This document shows positions 61,913-64,000 of a stretch of 64,000 nucleotides of DNA, one piece after another. Position 1 is the first letter of the stretch, and each line of letters starts with the position of its first letter. The stretch comes from CALDOK01 sp964481655. GTDB taxonomy: Bacteria; Myxococcota_A; UBA796; JAFGLY01. Made by a program: the position numbers and the translations under genes. The notes under the pieces are model-generated. The model was not told the DNA's origin and made no database searches. It worked only from the letters and a program-made list of their open reading frames with translations. Location: NCBI GenBank assembly GCA_964481655.1, contig CAYZVO010000004.1:1-64000 (forward strand), given 5' to 3'.

Positions 61913-63163
61913 CTAGTACGGCAACCAGTCCTCGGGCATCCACGCCCGCCCCACGAACAGATAGCCGGGATCGATGGATGAGCTGCCCGACCCGAAGTAC
62001 TCGCTGACATAGCCGAGGCCATCGGTGCTGCCCTGGCAGGACCAGTAGTAGATGCCGTCGATGTCGCCGTCGCCGTTGCGCTCCCAGTCGATGAAGACCA
62101 CCGAGTGGCCGCTGCCTGAGTTGCGCCAGAACTGCACGAAGTCGCCGGGCTGCACGTCCTCGAGGTCGGTGACCTCTTCGCCCAGGCCCCTCAGCTCCAT
62201 GGCCTCCGACGCGCCCGCGCCCCACAAGTCGCGCACGTACCAGTCCGTGCGGAACTCGTAGAGCTCGTCCACGTCCATGTCGTTCAGGTACGCGTCCGAT
62301 CCACCCAGGATGCGCTGGTAGGCGCGCATGTACAGCTCCCAGGTGATGCCGACGCAGTAGCAGGAGCGGGCGGCGTTGGCCTCGGCCACCAGGGTGTCCA
62401 GGTACCAGATGTCCTGGGTGGTGCCCGCGTAGCTGCCGTCCCAGGCGTAGTCGTGGGTGCCGTCGGTGGGGTAGGCCTCGAGCAGGTTCATGGTGGTGGT
62501 GTTGAAGTCCGAGTCCACCGGGTCGGTGCCCTCGAGGACCGTGATGGTCACATCGTCGGTGGCCACCAATTCGCCGCCGTCGTAGGCCCGGGCCTGGATG
62601 TCCCGCTCGTAGCCAGTGCCCTCGAACTCGTAGCGCAGCATCCCGCCGGGCTCGGTGGTGCCCAGCTCCCAGTCGTCGGCGTACAGGGCGATCTCGTCGA
62701 CGTCGCTCGAGCCGTCCACGACGAAGCGCACCGGGTTGTCCACCTCGGCGCCGTCGGCTGGGCTGACGATGGTGACCCAGGACGCATCCTCGCCCGCCAC
62801 CCGCACCGTGAGCTCGTGCCGGGACAGCTCGCTGCTGTCGCTGTCGGCGCCCACCAGGGCCAGGCGATGCCGGCCCTCGTCCAGGGTGACCCGCATGCTG
62901 CCGTCCAGGCGACCCACCGGCTGGTCCTCGACCACGACGTCGCCGTTGGACTCGAGCCAGACCCGAGCCACATCGTCGCCAGCGGTGAAGGCCAGGTCGA
63001 AGGGGGAGCCGGTGGTCTCGCCGTTGCTGGGTGAGGTGACCCGCACGTCGGTGTCCCGCTGGAAGTCCTCTCCCGGAAGCTCCGTGCGAGCATCGCTGTC
63101 GTCACCACAGGCGGACGCCCCGAAGAGCAACGCGACGAGGATGAATGGGGAGCTGGCTCGCAT
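61913..63163 (-). CDS. Lipoprotein with Ig-like domains and NlpC/CHAP-type peptidase domain
   Basis: 416 residues. The signal peptide ends LFGASAC (Cys19). Two beta-sandwich Ig-like domains follow (about 35-120 and 120-210; VTSPSNGETTG and IVSPADGAEVDNP mark their starts). The C-terminal domain has a papain-like arrangement: Cys in SCYCVGITWELY and His in SGHSVVFIDWERN. It therefore resembles NlpC/P60 or CHAP amidases/peptidases that cut peptidoglycan cross-bridges. Catalysis is inferred. The ATG at 63163 has GGAGGG six bases upstream. It is divergent from the SppA gene. Confidence 0.8.
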   Translation of the reverse strand: MRASSPFILVALLFGASACGDDSDARTELPGEDFQRDTDVRVTSPSNGETTGSPFDLAFTAGDDVARVWLESNGDVVVEDQPVGRLDGSMRVTLDEGRHRLALVGADSDSSELSRHELTVRVAGEDASWVTIVSPADGAEVDNPVRFVVDGSSDVDEIALYADDWELGTTEPGGMLRYEFEGTGYERDIQARAYDGGELVATDDVTITVLEGTDPVDSDFNTTTMNLLEAYPTDGTHDYAWDGSYAGTTQDIWYLDTLVAEANAARSCYCVGITWELYMRAYQRILGGSDAYLNDMDVDELYEFRTDWYVRDLWGAGASEAMELRGLGEEVTDLEDVQPGDFVQFWRNSGSGHSVVFIDWERNGDGDIDGIYYWSCQGSTDGLGYVSEYFGSGSSSIDPGYLFVGRAWMPEDWLPY

Positions 63164-63291
63164 GGGGACCCTCCTGTCGAGCGGTCGGCGACGGACAGGG
63201 CAGGCTGACACGAACTGGACCCGGCGGCAAGCGGTGAATAGTTCCATGGGCACGACAAGTACGCGGCCCCCGGTGGTCGCCGGGAGCCTCC

Positions 63292-64000
63292 ATGGCCATG
63301 AAGAAGAGTACCCGCCTGCTGCTCTGGACCTCCATCCTGGGCTTCCTGCTGGCCATCGCCATGGCCATCGCCGTGCTCCTGATCGTCTCCTTCGAGGGCG
63401 GCCTGCCCACCTCCGGGCCGGCGACCCTGGTGCTCGAGCTCGAGGGCTCGCTGCCGGATGGCCCCGTCCAAGGAGCCTTCATCCTCGACGAGGCCGACTT
63501 CCCTCCCCTGCTCACCGAGCTCACCCAGGTCATCCGCACCGCGGCGGACGACGAAGACATCGACGGCCTCTACATCGAGCTGGCCCCCATCGGGCTGGGC
63601 CTGGCCGGGGTCCAGGAGCTGGCCGACGCCTTGCACGTCTTCCGGGAGTCCGGCAAGCCCTGCACGGTCCAGGCCGATCAGCTGGGCAACAAGGAGTTCC
63701 TGCTCGCGGCCGCCTGCGGCGAGATCCACATGGCCCCCGCCGGCCTGGTGCTGGTGAACGGCCTGGCCGTGGAGCACACCTACTACGCCGAGACCCTCGA
63801 GAAGATCGGGGTCAGCCCCAACTTCGAGCACGTGGGCGACTTCAAGACCGCGGTGGAGCCCTTCGAGCGCACCGGGCCGTCCGAGGCGGCCATGGAAGCC
63901 ACCGACGCCATGCTCGACAGCCTCTACGGGCAGTTCGTCACCCTGGCCGCCCGCGGCCGTGGGCTCGACGAGGACGCCATGCGCGCCATCGTGGACCAGC
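63292..64000 (+). CDS. sppA: Signal peptide peptidase SppA (S49), 5' part
   Basis: At least 236 residues; it continues beyond the window. An N-terminal membrane helix (about 8-32) precedes an S49 domain with IDGLYIELAPIGLGLAGVQEL and the SppA-typical FKTAVEPFERTGPSEAAMEA, where Lys matches the catalytic Lys of long-form SppA. That form is a 67-kDa two-domain membrane protease that removes cleaved signal peptides; its catalytic Ser would lie in the missing part. ATGs at 63292 and 63298 are both possible. Confidence 0.88.
   Translation, partial: MAMKKSTRLLLWTSILGFLLAIAMAIAVLLIVSFEGGLPTSGPATLVLELEGSLPDGPVQGAFILDEADFPPLLTELTQVIRTAADDEDIDGLYIELAPIGLGLAGVQELADALHVFRESGKPCTVQADQLGNKEFLLAAACGEIHMAPAGLVLVNGLAVEHTYYAETLEKIGVSPNFEHVGDFKTAVEPFERTGPSEAAMEATDAMLDSLYGQFVTLAARGRGLDEDAMRAIVDQ

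Overview
The window is a very GC-rich bacterial chromosome segment of dense, mostly single-copy genes. No rRNA, tRNA, CRISPR array or transposase gene was seen. Several features point to an uncultured Myxococcota (former Deltaproteobacteria) lineage. These are a MYXO-CTERM-like sorting signal, MopE-type Asp/Cys metal-motif repeats, lipoproteins with Asp-Thr repeat linkers, a DUF4388/PATAN-DnaJ-TPR protein, an NtrC-like activator, a kinase-fold protein with a C-terminal membrane anchor, and an imuB-dnaE2 cassette. The assignment is inferred from protein types only.

Layout. 0.2-9.1 kb: a small secreted protein, a secreted FAD oxidoreductase fused to four c-type heme motifs, an envelope-type operon (sulfatase-like, LpxL-like acyltransferase, phosphodiesterase-like) and a phospholipase-D lipoprotein. 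9.2-18.6 kb: two converging Asp-Thr-linker lipoproteins, a PaaK-like ligase, Pcm, and a 1720-residue surface protein that runs through a MYXO-CTERM-like signal into an OmpA porin. 18.6-23.8 kb: a radical-SAM-like protein without its cluster cysteines, an anti-sigma-like membrane protein divergent from a sigma54 activator with a degenerate receiver, and a two-gene envelope pair. 23.9-31.9 kb: tandem UspA, a RadC/JAMM-DinG helicase fusion, a four-gene Mla/MCE lipid transport operon with two permeases, and an SH3-like secreted protein. 32-38 kb: small secreted and membrane proteins, an MBL-fold hydrolase, an FMN reductase, a large unrecognised protein and a pseudokinase. 38.2-43.8 kb: the imuB-dnaE2 mutagenesis operon behind a GAAC-N4-GTTC SOS box, then cysC. 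44-53 kb: PLP enzyme, methyltransferase, ASCH, HIT, ECF sigma/anti-sigma pair, polA and an acyl-CoA dehydrogenase. 53.4-64 kb: tandem Cys-rich lipoproteins behind a sigma54-type promoter and a switch-like leader, thioredoxin, DnaJ-TPR, MreB, an M48 protease, a PpiD-like foldase, an alpha/beta hydrolase, an NlpC-like lipoprotein and a partial SppA.

The most unusual sequence-level signal is a set of intergenic elements built from 7-bp tandem units. One family has two ~165-bp copies in opposite orientation (22.3 and 38.1 kb) plus a solo stub at 18.6 kb. A second family occurs at 28.1, 31.9 and 61.7 kb. Five of the six sites lie between convergent genes.

Many genes here are envelope-facing: lipoproteins, OMP, Mla, LpxL-like, SppA, PpiD and M48. 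Several regulators look like non-catalytic versions of their families: a receiver without phospho-Asp, a kinase fold without catalytic Asp, an anti-sigma factor without zinc ligands, and a radical-SAM-like protein without cluster cysteines.
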